From CAMBDS01 sp964355675 (lineage in GTDB: Bacteria > Electryoneota > AABM5-125-24 > Hatepunaeales > Hatepunaeaceae), in contig CAYHEC010000006.1 of the NCBI GenBank assembly GCA_964355675.1, positions 62,001 to 126,000 of the forward strand: a stretch of 64,000 bases of DNA. The letters are read 5' to 3'. The notes below the pieces were generated by a model, which saw only the letters and a list, made by a program, of their open reading frames with translations, was not told where the DNA came from and made no database searches. The translations under genes and the position numbers were made by a program. Numbering within the stretch: position 1 is the first letter of the stretch; each line of letters opens with the position of its first letter. Shown in pieces: positions 51,744 through 61,030 of this stretch.

Positions 51744-51807
51744 TGATGGTCAGTCAAGAATGATGATTATTTGAGATTACTATTAATTCGTTCAGTTTAT
51801 TTTGGCA

Positions 51808-52007
51808 CTTGGAGGGCGGACTTTCAGAGTTCGTTGATTTATTCGCTTGGTACGCCAATTCGGACAAGATTCTCTTGGAGGGGGGGCTTCAGCCCCCCTT
51901 GTTTGTGCTTGATTGTCCTTTAGGGGGGGCTGAAGCCCCCCCTCCAAGAGGATCAAATCTCTACTCGAACGAATAAATCAACGAACTCTGAAAGTCCGCC
52001 CTCCAAG
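51808..52007. mobile_element. About 200-bp nested foldback element, copy 2
   Basis: In reverse orientation this matches 19307-19508 nearly base for base, with only a handful of changes, across the terminal arms, the inner G-rich palindromes and the unique centre. It lies between the M16 and DedA genes, five bases from the DedA stop codon. Confidence 0.88.
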
Positions 52008-52011
52008 AGAA

Positions 52012-52656
52012 TCAACTCTCTTCTTTTTTGAGCTTATGCTGGATCAGCCCTATTATTGTCGGAAAGAACGAGAGAACGACAATTATGAGAATGACTGCGG
52101 TAAGATTTCTCTTCACGACCGGTATATTCCCAAAGAAGTATCCCCCCCAGAGGAATATCGTCACCCAAAGAAAACTGCCAATCACATTGAAAAATGTGAA
52201 CTTCTTATATTCCATCTTCCCCACTCCGGCGAGGAAGGGTGCGACCGTCCTGACTATTGGCAGAAAGCGCGCAATAATAATCGTTTTACTGCCATACTTT
52301 TCGAAGAAAATTTTTGTTTTATCAAGATAGTCTCTCTTCAAAAATCGATAATTCTTCTCTAGTACTGCGGGCCCCATCCATCTTCCAATAGAGTAGTTCA
52401 GCGAATTGCCCGCAATGCCTGCAACAAGCAACAGAAAGTAGAGAAGCCATGGATCAAGCCATCCTGCCGCCGCAAAAGCTCCGACCACAAAGATTAGAGA
52501 ATCTCCGGGAAGGAATGGAGTTACGACAAATCCAGTTTCGGCAAAGATCGTAAGTGATACAAGTAGATAAGTCCACCCGCCATAACTTTCCAGTATTTGT
52601 TGAAGATGTTTATCGAGATGGAGAAAGAAGTCGAGCGAAGCGAGAAGGAAGTCCAA
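52012..52656 (-). CDS. DedA/VTT-family membrane protein
   Basis: 214 residues with the DedA signature 'FAETGFVVTPFLPGDSL', the amphipathic re-entrant region and the arginine motif 'ARFLPIVRTVAPFLAGVGKM'. DedA proteins are envelope lipid flippases or proton-linked transporters; some recycle undecaprenyl phosphate. The start is TTG 52656 without a clear ribosome site. The 3' end touches the 200-bp element. Confidence 0.92.
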   Translation of the reverse strand: MDFLLASLDFFLHLDKHLQQILESYGGWTYLLVSLTIFAETGFVVTPFLPGDSLIFVVGAFAAAGWLDPWLLYFLLLVAGIAGNSLNYSIGRWMGPAVLEKNYRFLKRDYLDKTKIFFEKYGSKTIIIARFLPIVRTVAPFLAGVGKMEYKKFTFFNVIGSFLWVTIFLWGGYFFGNIPVVKRNLTAVILIIVVLSFFPTIIGLIQHKLKKEES

Positions 52657-52846
52657 ATAGTAATCCGACTAAGGTTAAGATGAATTATAATATGCTGTCG
52701 CTAAAGATACGAAATATTATTGATTTATCTATCGGAAATAGTGATTTTAAGGAGTTGGAATGATAATTCTTGCGTAACGGACAAAGCGATTTCGATTGGA
52801 GTTGTGCCCTTGGAGCGGGCATTCCTGCCTGCCCTACAAGATGTCA

Positions 52847-54022
52847 TCATCGCCGCGAGCCTTCCTCCTCCTCCGCAAGAAACTTTAAGATAGCCCCGCC
52901 GATTTCTTCAGCTAATTTTTGACGGAATTTCTTATCTTTCAGTTTTTTCTCTTCTTCTTTATTCGAAATAAACGCCATCTCGAACAGTATCGCTGGCATC
53001 GATGCGCCGATTAATACATAAAACCCTGCCTGATCTACCCCGCGATCTCGAATTCCTACCTTTTTGGTAACCGTCTCCTGAACCAATCCGGCGAGCAGTT
53101 CAGATTCGAGTGTGAATGTAGCCTGAGTCATCGTCATGAGGATATAACTCTCCTCAGTAAGAGCCTTGTATCGGTCGGGAGTATCCTCAAAGCGTATGGC
53201 TTCATTCTCAAGTAAGGCAACTTCTGTCGCCCGTTCAGTTTTCGAGGGTGCAAGAAAATATGTTTCCATTCCTTGAGCTTTCCGCTGTTTCGCGGAGTTA
53301 CAGTGAAGTGAGATGAACAGCTTTCCGCTCGCTTTATTGGCTATCGAGGTTCGCTCGGACAAAGCGATGAACTTATCACTATCTCGAGTCATGACGGTCT
53401 TGACGTCTTTATTCCGAAGAAATTTATTCAGTCTAAGAGCAACATCGAGCGTCAAATCTTTTTCTTTCGTTCCTGTTGCCCCGATAGCCCCCGGATCTTT
53501 CCCTCCATGTCCGGGATCGATCACTACCAGATCGAGCGCCCACCTGCTTCGATCTTCTTTTAGCTCGGGATGGTAGGGTAACAAAAAGGAAAAGGCTGTA
53601 TTAGGAGGATCAAATTGAATTTCAGCGGGAGAAATGGAATTCATGAGTTTGACAAACGAAGTTGCTTCGGCGTAGAATTCATCCCCCCATGCCTCGATTG
53701 GCATTGGCATCTGCCAGATCGACCCATCGGGCATCCTTCCAAATGGAGAGCCTTCGTTAAACAAAACACGATTCCCAGCAATCGATATGGTTAACAAGCC
53801 ATCAGAGATTTCTAAACTTCCCCCGATTACCTCGACAAGCGATCTTATGTTAACAAACCAGGTCTCTCCGCGCTTGAGACACTCGATGGAATCTACAACG
53901 GAACTGCCCGTCATGGCGGGGACTTTCAAAGACAACGGTTTATCCAGTGCGAAGAGATCGGCGGACAGGAGGGAAATCAGGCAGAGGAGTATCGGAATAA
54001 TTTTTAGTAGAGTCGTTTTCAA
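52847..54022 (-). CDS. N-acetylmuramoyl-L-alanine amidase
   Basis: 391 residues: signal peptide, an N-terminal copper-amine-oxidase-like beta domain (about 30-150, 'GGSLEISDGLLTISIAGNRV') and a C-terminal Amidase_3 zinc domain. Ligands are seen in 'VVIDPGHGGKDPGA' (His), 'TKEKDLTLDVAL' (Glu) and 'FISLHCNSAK' (His), with the catalytic Glu in 'ILFEMAFISNKEEE'. It cuts the peptide from the glycan strand in the periplasm. The TTG start overlaps the stop of the transglycosylase gene, giving a two-enzyme wall-cutting operon. Confidence 0.93.
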   Translation of the reverse strand: MKTTLLKIIPILLCLISLLSADLFALDKPLSLKVPAMTGSSVVDSIECLKRGETWFVNIRSLVEVIGGSLEISDGLLTISIAGNRVLFNEGSPFGRMPDGSIWQMPMPIEAWGDEFYAEATSFVKLMNSISPAEIQFDPPNTAFSFLLPYHPELKEDRSRWALDLVVIDPGHGGKDPGAIGATGTKEKDLTLDVALRLNKFLRNKDVKTVMTRDSDKFIALSERTSIANKASGKLFISLHCNSAKQRKAQGMETYFLAPSKTERATEVALLENEAIRFEDTPDRYKALTEESYILMTMTQATFTLESELLAGLVQETVTKKVGIRDRGVDQAGFYVLIGASMPAILFEMAFISNKEEEKKLKDKKFRQKLAEEIGGAILKFLAEEEEGSRR

Positions 54023-55209
54023 TTGGCTATCAATGCACCGTTCCGACGGATGGAAATGGAATCAGCAAGCGACAGGACACAATCAGCATAGAAAATCGAA
54101 TGATTATAATTCAAGATCGATTTGCGCATACGAGCCCGGTCAGGCCTATTTGGCCAGCCGTTCTCCTTCAGGTAATAACCGATTGATCTGGTAGCATCTG
54201 GAATCGCATCAAGATCAATGATACCATCCCCGTTGCCGTCCTGTCCAAAAGAACGATAGCTCGACGGAATGAACTGAGGCAAACCGAACGCGCCGGCAAA
54301 TGACCCCAGTATTCCAACGGGATTTTCGCCGCCATGTCTGGCAACAAATAAAAGATCGCGCAACTGTCCTCGAGCCCATTTTGCGCGTTTGATCATTCGC
54401 CCTTTCATCTCTACTGCCTTGACGGGATCGTTCGTCAACAAAGCGCGCTGGACAGGAGCATTGTCACCAAGTGAGAGACTCCAGAAAACGTTAAAAACCG
54501 ATTCTTTGCCTCTCCATTCGCCGAGATTTGTTTCGACTTTCAGAATCGCAACGAGTATCTCTGTGGGAACGCCCTCATAACGTTGGGATAATTCCAAAGC
54601 TTCCCGGTGATCCTGACAAAATTGTAATGATCGTGTGATAGACTCTTCTGTCAAATTGTGACTATATTGCTCGGCAGATTCGGTAAATGTCGAATTTCTT
54701 ACGAGAATCTCTTCACGGAAATTCGCCCGAGGATCATCCAGATAATCTGCGAGCTGATTAATTTCATCAACGGACCAATTTGCGTCTTGCAGAATTATAA
54801 TCAGATTTTTCTTGCGCTCATTAGGATCATTTGTAAAGGAATGAACTGCTCTTTGGAATGCAGATTTGTCCGGTCTGTCCACAGATAAAGTTTTTTCCTG
54901 ATGTTGTTCTGGTCGAATCGAACTCGTTGGCGGAGGTTCAATATTACTTTCTCTGTAAGATTTTATTGAATCGGCTTTCCCGTTATTAGAGGTGTGTTGC
55001 GTATCAGCAACTACAAATGGGCGGGAATAGAGTACTGCACTATCATCTATCGACGAAGCGGAAACTGATGGTGTACTCTCTTTTTGTGTTGACGTGGGCG
55101 ACTTAACATTAGTCCCAAACCGGTTGTTCAATCCGTTCAAGAACAACACCACGCCGACCACAGCCAGCAATATACCTAATAGTGTCCAGCTTTTCAATCG
55201 ACAAGACAT
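54019..55209 (-). CDS. MltB-type lytic murein transglycosylase
   Basis: 396 residues. N-terminal membrane anchor ('LLGILLAVVGVVLFLNGLNN'), a Ser/Thr-rich linker to about residue 115, then the SLT_2/MltB domain: 'VPTEILVAILKVETNLGEWR' with the catalytic Glu, 'GSFAGAFGLPQFIPSSYRSF', 'DGIIDLDAIPDATRSIGYYL'. It cleaves glycan strands to 1,6-anhydro products. Coupled to the downstream amidase by overlapping stop/start. Confidence 0.92.
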   Translation of the reverse strand: MSCRLKSWTLLGILLAVVGVVLFLNGLNNRFGTNVKSPTSTQKESTPSVSASSIDDSAVLYSRPFVVADTQHTSNNGKADSIKSYRESNIEPPPTSSIRPEQHQEKTLSVDRPDKSAFQRAVHSFTNDPNERKKNLIIILQDANWSVDEINQLADYLDDPRANFREEILVRNSTFTESAEQYSHNLTEESITRSLQFCQDHREALELSQRYEGVPTEILVAILKVETNLGEWRGKESVFNVFWSLSLGDNAPVQRALLTNDPVKAVEMKGRMIKRAKWARGQLRDLLFVARHGGENPVGILGSFAGAFGLPQFIPSSYRSFGQDGNGDGIIDLDAIPDATRSIGYYLKENGWPNRPDRARMRKSILNYNHSIFYADCVLSLADSISIRRNGALIAN

Positions 55210-55316
55210 GGTTTAAAGGTTACAAGGGCGGTCGTCGGGAGAGTCTTATTTGAAATTTTGCAGTTCACTAACTTCCATTAGAATTTATTTTTTAATCCTG
55301 TCAATTTATAGAAGTG

Positions 55317-55403
55317 CTTGGAGAGCGGCTTTTCAAGCCGATCTTGCCAGCACCGGTTGGGGTTTCAGACCGAACAGAGCGGCTTGTAAAGCCGCTCTCC
55401 CAG
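55317..55403. repeat. Foldback of two GAGAGCGGCTT palindromes
   Basis: Arms 55317-55340 (starts CTTGGAGAGCGGCTT) and 55380-55403 (ends GCCGCTCTCCCAG) pair, and each arm is itself palindromic. The simple form is at 22113-22145. Confidence 0.78.
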
Positions 55404-55430
55404 AGCAACTATAAAATACCCCCCAGAATA

Positions 55431-57230
55431 TCATCTTCTGATTGTAACTGATAAATATAGTTCGCCATCACCCTTAGTGCCACTCTTTAAGGGGTATGTT
55501 CTGGCGGTTCGTAATGAGAATATGCCCCAATGATATGGTGAGATCAATATTTCCGTTGACAAGCGGATCCCAGTACCATCAAGGCGGACAATTCTTGTCC
55601 GATCAGGGTAAGAAATCTCTCCCCCATATATCGGCAAACCAATAGTTTCAAAATAGGTGCATCCTACGCGAATTTCAGGTAATACTGTCGATGAAGTTAA
55701 TTCACCATTTTCGTCCAGATTGCCGGTATTGGCGATTTTCGCCCGGAAAATGCTACCCACTGCCCAACCATGAAGTCGTTCGCCAAGCTCCGAAAGACTC
55801 CTTGCGTTTTCACCCCATCCATTAATTTGTCCCCATGAGGACAGTCGATGATAAAGGGAACCTCTAATTCTCACGGTTCTCTCTGGGTTCAAAGCCGGAT
55901 CGCTTCTCGTATCACGGCGGAGAAAATATCTCAGACGCCACGAATAATCCGACAGCGTACCTTTCCCTTCGATGGAGGCTTCCGACCTGTCCTTTGAAAT
56001 GGCGTCCCCAAGAGCGGGGAATTTATAGTCGAAACTGGTCGCGGTCACGACAATACTTTTGAGTTTTCGGGAGGAAAATGGCTGTTCGGCAACGACTCCC
56101 AACGCGGACAACCCTTGTGGATCCCGTCCGCCAACTGCCGCGCTGTGTGGATTTTCATAACGGGCTGGAAAGGATTTGATGGAAACCTTAATTCTCGTCT
56201 TCGACGCAGGAATTTTCAACATACTCTGAGAAGCAACAGCTTGAATTCCTTGAATATCCCGACATATCTCCAGTGTTGACATTATTCCCTGCCATTCGCC
56301 ACCCAGATTGATTCCAATTGCCCCGGCTCGGTCTCCGGTCATCGGGTAGGGATCGGTATAGCTTGGCGCTGGTCGAAGCTCAGGAAAGTACCGCGCCTCC
56401 CAGATAAACAGGCCCAGCTTAATTTTCACTGTTGCTATTTCGCCGAATGCATATCCTCCCACTCCGGCGAGTCGTTCTTCTAAACTTCCGCGCTTGACTT
56501 CTTCGCCTGGAGACCGGTGATACCCTCCGTCGCTCATTCGGAGGATATTTCCGTAGCTGTCGCGAGTGGCGTCGTAGCGGCTGTTCGACCCTGTTGCCAG
56601 AATTTGTAGCCAATCATTATTCCATTTCACGCCAACTCCACGCAGTGCATTGTTGACTGAAGTGTTAGTGGAGCCGGTCAATCGAAATCCATCATGTCCC
56701 GAAAACGCCATGAAGCTTGAAGTTGTGCCATATACCGGGCGATTCCAGAATATTACGCCTTGACCGAAGGTCGCGTTGAAGTCTCCGACGATCATTTGTA
56801 AATGCTCAGTCTGTCGGCTGAGACTGCATCGAATCAGGTCGTCCCAACGAGGTTCATAGGCGTCTTTGTCAAAGGTGGCTCCTAATCTCCAGTTTCCCCA
56901 AATCGCCTTTAACCGTCCGGTTGCTGATTCCGCCCCTCCCTGCCAGGTCGAAGAATGCGGTGAGTCTTTCACAAATGCCGGAAAATTGTAATAGAGCCTA
57001 AGATCGATTGAGAACGGGCGCCTGACGGTCGGCCTCTCAAATGATGATGCATTCTTTCGGATTGAACCAGTTTCAGGAGGTTCACTTTCGTTTTGGCAAC
57101 CAAACTCGAAATGATCAATTCCATCCGTTATATACTCCACCTGTGACAGTTCGAGCTCAAGGCTGTCGAGACGATTCCAATCATCTGTCGGCGCTGATAA
57201 GGCAAGGATATATAGAAGAATTATCTCCAC
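55431..57230 (-). CDS. Outer-membrane beta-barrel-like protein, uncharacterised
   Basis: 599 residues from GTG 57230 with a short signal-like start ('IILLYILALSAPTDD'). Most of the chain alternates hydrophobic and polar residues in strand-length blocks. It includes 'IVGDFNATFGQGVIFWNRP', like the 'GDFxxxFGQG' strand of FCB outer-membrane proteins that carry a ComEA/helix-hairpin-helix start; that N-terminal part is missing or very short here. The final residues 'GDGELYLSVTIRR' end on an aromatic/basic strand. Barrel localisation is inferred; function unknown. Confidence 0.72.
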   Translation of the reverse strand: MEIILLYILALSAPTDDWNRLDSLELELSQVEYITDGIDHFEFGCQNESEPPETGSIRKNASSFERPTVRRPFSIDLRLYYNFPAFVKDSPHSSTWQGGAESATGRLKAIWGNWRLGATFDKDAYEPRWDDLIRCSLSRQTEHLQMIVGDFNATFGQGVIFWNRPVYGTTSSFMAFSGHDGFRLTGSTNTSVNNALRGVGVKWNNDWLQILATGSNSRYDATRDSYGNILRMSDGGYHRSPGEEVKRGSLEERLAGVGGYAFGEIATVKIKLGLFIWEARYFPELRPAPSYTDPYPMTGDRAGAIGINLGGEWQGIMSTLEICRDIQGIQAVASQSMLKIPASKTRIKVSIKSFPARYENPHSAAVGGRDPQGLSALGVVAEQPFSSRKLKSIVVTATSFDYKFPALGDAISKDRSEASIEGKGTLSDYSWRLRYFLRRDTRSDPALNPERTVRIRGSLYHRLSSWGQINGWGENARSLSELGERLHGWAVGSIFRAKIANTGNLDENGELTSSTVLPEIRVGCTYFETIGLPIYGGEISYPDRTRIVRLDGTGIRLSTEILISPYHWGIFSLRTARTYPLKSGTKGDGELYLSVTIRR

Positions 57231-57381
57231 CCAATAATTCCCCTCATGCGGTCGATGCGGATAGGAAAGTTAGTGATGGAAACCTCCAAAATTAAGTCTT
57301 AGAATAAATCTAATTTCGAGTCCTGCCGTTGCGTTGCGCGATAATTATCTATATTTTTATTGTATGATAGTAAAATATAAA

Positions 57382-58212
57382 ATGAAACTGGCTGGTATAT
57401 TCTGCCTGTTGATATTGATATTGAATTCGTCAGTATCAGCTCAACAGATCGACGCGAAAATCAATTTTCATCTGGACAAATTGTCTCTGGAAGAAAAGGA
57501 TTTTCTCGCAGATCTTGACGCTAAACTCGAACGGGCAACAGAATCATACCATTGGGAAGGCGCTAAGCGGAGTTATCTCCTTCCGATTAACTATGATCTT
57601 TTCTGGGACAAATCATCTCGTTCCGGTTCTGTGCACAATTATTCTGCCGGGTTGTTGGTTTCGTTGGAAAGTGGTATTGCGTTACGAGATAAACGCACCG
57701 AATTTCGTTACTCATCTGATGATTGGATTCATTTTGGTGAACCCTATGAACCACTCTCCGGGATCCTTGAGTTTTATACCTGGATATGTCTCGGATTTGA
57801 TGCCGACCGGAATTCACCACTCGGAGGTAACCCATTTTACCAGCAAGCAAGAATGGTTGGTGAGCGAGCTCGATCCGAAGCTCAATTTTCACTCGGTTGG
57901 GATGATCGGCGCAGGGTCGTATTGGAACTGACTGATTCTCTATATGTGCCAGTTCGCCGCGCTCGCTTCCACACAGCGGCTGGGTTTTATTATGTCAAAG
58001 CAGGTAATGAACTCCAAGCGAAAAACAATCTGAACAAAGCTGTTAAACTGCTCACCGAATCGAAATGGAAACATTCAGCTTTAAAAATTGAGGATCATGT
58101 TCTAAAATTTGTTGATACAGATTTACTGATGAAGTCATTGAAAGATATGGGAATGGATGATCAGGAGTACATACTTGAGGGATGGATTAAGAACGAACAA
58201 TCATCAGAGTGA
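57382..58212 (+). CDS. porD: PorD/DUF4835-like type IX secretion accessory protein
   Basis: 276 residues from the Met at 57382 (Met at 57364 also possible). Signal peptide 'KLAGIFCLLILILNSSVSA', then a domain matching my recollection of the PorD family: 'EPYEPLSGILEFYTWICLGF' followed by 'DADRNSPLGGNPFYQQARMV', an 'RARSEAQFSLGW' helix and a TPR-like end. PorD is needed for T9SS in Bacteroidetes. Its presence agrees with the sorting-domain cargos in this window. It lies convergent to coaE, near an outer-membrane protein gene. No Shine-Dalgarno is seen, common in FCB genomes. Confidence 0.7.
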   Translation: MKLAGIFCLLILILNSSVSAQQIDAKINFHLDKLSLEEKDFLADLDAKLERATESYHWEGAKRSYLLPINYDLFWDKSSRSGSVHNYSAGLLVSLESGIALRDKRTEFRYSSDDWIHFGEPYEPLSGILEFYTWICLGFDADRNSPLGGNPFYQQARMVGERARSEAQFSLGWDDRRRVVLELTDSLYVPVRRARFHTAAGFYYVKAGNELQAKNNLNKAVKLLTESKWKHSALKIEDHVLKFVDTDLLMKSLKDMGMDDQEYILEGWIKNEQSSE

Positions 58213-58259
58213 TCACTACGGGCTTGACTTTTTAATAAAATTTCATTACTTTATACACT

Positions 58260-58685
58260 ATGAAATCAATAACACATAGACGCAGTATCTTCCTGACTCT
58301 CGCGGGACTGATTGCGCTCAGCTTGGCTTTCTCGACAATTGCCTCAGCTCAGGTAATTCAGAGTTTCACGGCAGTTGGCCATGGACAAGAGGTTTACCTG
58401 CAATGGGTCACAACTCAAGAAAGCGGACTCGCATCATTTCGCATCCAGCGCAGTTTTGACGGAAAGTACTTTCACTCGCTACACACGGTAGTTCCAGTTG
58501 GCAACAACAGCAGTTACTCATATATTGATGATGACCTATTCAAAAGTAATCTGCAAACCTTCTACTACCGAATCGAAATCGAGATGGCAAGTCACAGAGT
58601 TTCCTATTCTGTGACCGAACGTGTTGAACTTGCTTTTTCTGGTATCCGTAAAACTTGGGGCAGTATCAAGGCGATGTTCCGGTAA
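58260..58685 (+). CDS. Secreted fibronectin-III-like protein
   Basis: 141 residues: signal peptide ('FLTLAGLIALSLAFSTIASA'), a single FN3-like sandwich ('VYLQWVTTQESGLASFRIQR', 'FYYRIEIEMASHRVSYSVTE') and a distinctive C-terminus 'RKTWGSIKAMFR'. Follows the PorD-like gene by 47 bases and is followed by a terminator. Function unknown; the tail could be a docking or retention signal. Confidence 0.78.
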   Translation: MKSITHRRSIFLTLAGLIALSLAFSTIASAQVIQSFTAVGHGQEVYLQWVTTQESGLASFRIQRSFDGKYFHSLHTVVPVGNNSSYSYIDDDLFKSNLQTFYYRIEIEMASHRVSYSVTERVELAFSGIRKTWGSIKAMFR

Positions 58686-58710
58686 GATTCCGAAATACTT
58701 AAGATTACTC

Positions 58711-58738
58711 AAAGGGGTGCTTTTGCATCCCTTTTTTT
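58711..58738 (+). terminator. Intrinsic terminator of the porD-like operon
   Basis: AAAGGGGTGC, loop TTTT, GCATCCC, then seven or more T. Strong and correctly placed 25 bases after the stop at 58685. Confidence 0.88.
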
Positions 58739-58760
58739 GTACTACCTAAAACACTGCTAC

Positions 58761-59396
58761 CTACTTGAGACTCAGCCAGGAATTCAGCGCTGTCCATGCC
58801 GTTTCAGCTTTTGCCTCTAAGTCCTCCAACGTCCCATTATTAATAATTGAAAAGTCGGCTCGATTGACCTTATCTCCCGGCGGGATTTGTCTTGAGAGTC
58901 TGTAAACCGCCTCTCTTGGTGAAATTTTTAATCTGTTTGAGCTATTCCTGATTAAAACTTCGGCAGGAGCACTCACCACCACAATCCGGTCAAAATTGCG
59001 TTCGATTCCCCATTCGTAAATTAACGCGGCATCGAAAACAATTATTCTGCAAGTATCCGCGAGTATTTCCATCTCTTGTCTGGCTAATTGATAGAGAGTC
59101 GGGAAGGTCATCCTCGTAAGATCTTCTTGATTCTTTGCATTGGAGAACGCGGCTTTGGCCAGCTCCTTACGAATGATACTTCCTTCCTCTGTGGCTATCT
59201 GGTTCCCGAATCGAGCAACCAAGGCGCTTCGAAGCTCACTATTTGTTTCAAGAGCCCGCCGACCCATCGCATCGCCTTCGACCACTCCCGCCCCCAGCTT
59301 CTTCCAACAGGCCGCCACGACAGATTTCCCAGCGCCAATCGGCCCTGTCAAGCCGACTTGTAAGGATTTCAAGTGTGCATCAGAGGGTTTTTCCAA
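58761..59396 (-). CDS. coaE: Dephospho-CoA kinase
   Basis: 211 residues; last step of coenzyme A synthesis. P-loop 'VGLTGPIGAGKSVVA', 'EGDAMGRRAL' Asp region and the LID arginines ('SPREAVYRLSRQIPPGDK'), with 'ADFSIINNGTLEDLE' near the end. The start at TTG 59396 overlaps leuD by 17 bases; a TTG eight codons later is an alternative. End of a four-gene minus-strand run. Confidence 0.93.
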   Translation of the reverse strand: MEKPSDAHLKSLQVGLTGPIGAGKSVVAACWKKLGAGVVEGDAMGRRALETNSELRSALVARFGNQIATEEGSIIRKELAKAAFSNAKNQEDLTRMTFPTLYQLARQEMEILADTCRIIVFDAALIYEWGIERNFDRIVVVSAPAEVLIRNSSNRLKISPREAVYRLSRQIPPGDKVNRADFSIINNGTLEDLEAKAETAWTALNSWLSLK

Positions 59397-59877
59397 GCCG
59401 TTTTCGAACAGCAGGAATCAATCCTCCCTCTTGCAGAATTGCAAGCACGGACGGATCCAGCCGTGGGAACGAAGTGAGCTTGCCTTTGATCGTTATGGTA
59501 CAATGATCAAAATCGATGTCAGCCAAATCGCCGTCGGTGATTTCAGCGGATAAATCTGCCTGAACAAGGGGCAAACCTTGATTAACCGCATTTCTGAAAA
59601 ATATTCGCGCAAACGAACCAGCGATAACCGCGGCGACGCCTGCCGCCTTAAGGCAGGTAGCGGCTTGTTCCCGGCTTGAACCACAGCCAAAACCTTTTCC
59701 GGCAACAATAATGTCCCCGGGTCTCAGCTTGGCTGGAAATTGAGGGTCCAAACCTTCCAAAGCGTGCGTAGCCATTTCAGCAGAATCCAGTATGGGTAGA
59801 TATTTTCCAGGATAAATAACGTCTGTATCGACGTCTTCACCCAGAACCCAGACTCGTCCGGTGATTTTACTTTCCAT
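59380..59877 (-). CDS. leuD: 3-isopropylmalate dehydratase small subunit (short type)
   Basis: 165 residues, the short (archaeal-like) LeuD/homoaconitase form. 'DVDTDVIYPGKYLP' and the swivel signature 'AGKGFGCGSSREQAATCLKA' are intact. It works with a large [4Fe-4S] subunit (LeuC), which is not in this window. Six bases separate it from the pepP stop. Confidence 0.93.
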   Translation of the reverse strand: MESKITGRVWVLGEDVDTDVIYPGKYLPILDSAEMATHALEGLDPQFPAKLRPGDIIVAGKGFGCGSSREQAATCLKAAGVAAVIAGSFARIFFRNAVNQGLPLVQADLSAEITDGDLADIDFDHCTITIKGKLTSFPRLDPSVLAILQEGGLIPAVRKRLGKTL

Positions 59878-59883
59878 TGATCC

Positions 59884-60993
59884 TCACAATTCGATCAAGT
59901 TTTTCGGAGATTTATTTAATATTTCTCCACCATCCGCGGTAACTACTACGTCGTCTTCGATCCTGACACCTCCAAAATCATTAATGTAAATGCCTGGTTC
60001 GATGGTGACTATGTTCCCTGGCACAAGTTTGTCCTTGGAATTCTTATGAAGTCGTGGATATGCATGTACTTCAAGACCGATCCCATGTCCAAGACTATGT
60101 GTGAAATAGTCACCGTAACCGGCGTCACTTATGATTTTACGAGCGAATAGATCGAGGTCGGCGCACTTGGCGCCGGGGCAAACCGCCGCCGCCGCTTTCT
60201 CTTGAGCTTCCAAAACCGTAGAATAGACCTTTTTCTGCTCGGCAGATGCTTTGCCAACAACTACGGTCCGGGTCATGTCGCTGGTGTATCCGTCTGCTAC
60301 ACAGCCGATATCGAGGGTGACAAAATCTCCCGAATTGATTTTCTTCATACTCGCTCTTCCATGAGGAAGCGCCGACCGAAGTCCTGAAGCCACAATCGGA
60401 TCAAATGCATCCCGCTCGGCGCCAAATTTCATGTGGCGGTAAGTTATCTCTGCGGCAATGTCCATCTCGCTGACGCCCGGCTTAATATCAGCGAGCAGTG
60501 ACAAAAATACCTGATCGGTGATTTCCACTGCCCGACGAGTAGCGGCGATCTCAGACTCGTCTTTGACTGAAGCAATCTGCTCAACCACCGCGGTAGTTTC
60601 GACAAGGGGTGAGTCAGGGAAAGTTTCCGTGAATAACTGGTGCATTTGGTAGGTCATCCGCGAAACCTCAAATCCCACCCGACCCCGAAACTTGATGGAT
60701 TTGTTCACTTTAAATTCTTGCACAAATCCGTCAGCGGCACTTGTTCCACCCCCAGATGTGATCACGATTGCACCTTTAACCTGTTCTTTTGCCTGGTTGA
60801 TATAGCGGCCGTCCGTCAGCAGAAATGCATCTTTTCCAGTAATTAACAGAACGGCGTTTGATCCTGTGAATCCGCAGAGATAACGGATTGAGGAACTGCC
60901 TTCGTGGTGGATATCAGAAAACTTTGTGAGAAGAAAATTGGCGACGCCCAGCGAGCGAAATTTGCGGCGAAGCGCATCAAGACGGTGGAGCAC
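59884..60993 (-). CDS. M24 Xaa-Pro aminopeptidase
   Basis: 369 residues. An N-terminal creatinase-like domain ('SSIRYLCGFTGSNAVLLIT') and a pita-bread catalytic domain. Metal ligands: Asp pair in 'VTLDIGCVADGYTSDMTRTV', His in 'SLGHGIGLEVHAYP', Glu in 'VTIEPGIYIND' and Glu in 'GGVRIEDDVVV'. It removes N-terminal residues before proline. GTG start with AGGATCAC upstream. A 26-base repeat lies 37 bases upstream. Confidence 0.92.
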   Translation of the reverse strand: MLHRLDALRRKFRSLGVANFLLTKFSDIHHEGSSSIRYLCGFTGSNAVLLITGKDAFLLTDGRYINQAKEQVKGAIVITSGGGTSAADGFVQEFKVNKSIKFRGRVGFEVSRMTYQMHQLFTETFPDSPLVETTAVVEQIASVKDESEIAATRRAVEITDQVFLSLLADIKPGVSEMDIAAEITYRHMKFGAERDAFDPIVASGLRSALPHGRASMKKINSGDFVTLDIGCVADGYTSDMTRTVVVGKASAEQKKVYSTVLEAQEKAAAAVCPGAKCADLDLFARKIISDAGYGDYFTHSLGHGIGLEVHAYPRLHKNSKDKLVPGNIVTIEPGIYINDFGGVRIEDDVVVTADGGEILNKSPKNLIEL

Positions 60994-61030
60994 GGGTGAT
61001 CCTAATAGTTAGATTAAAAGAAATTGCCTG

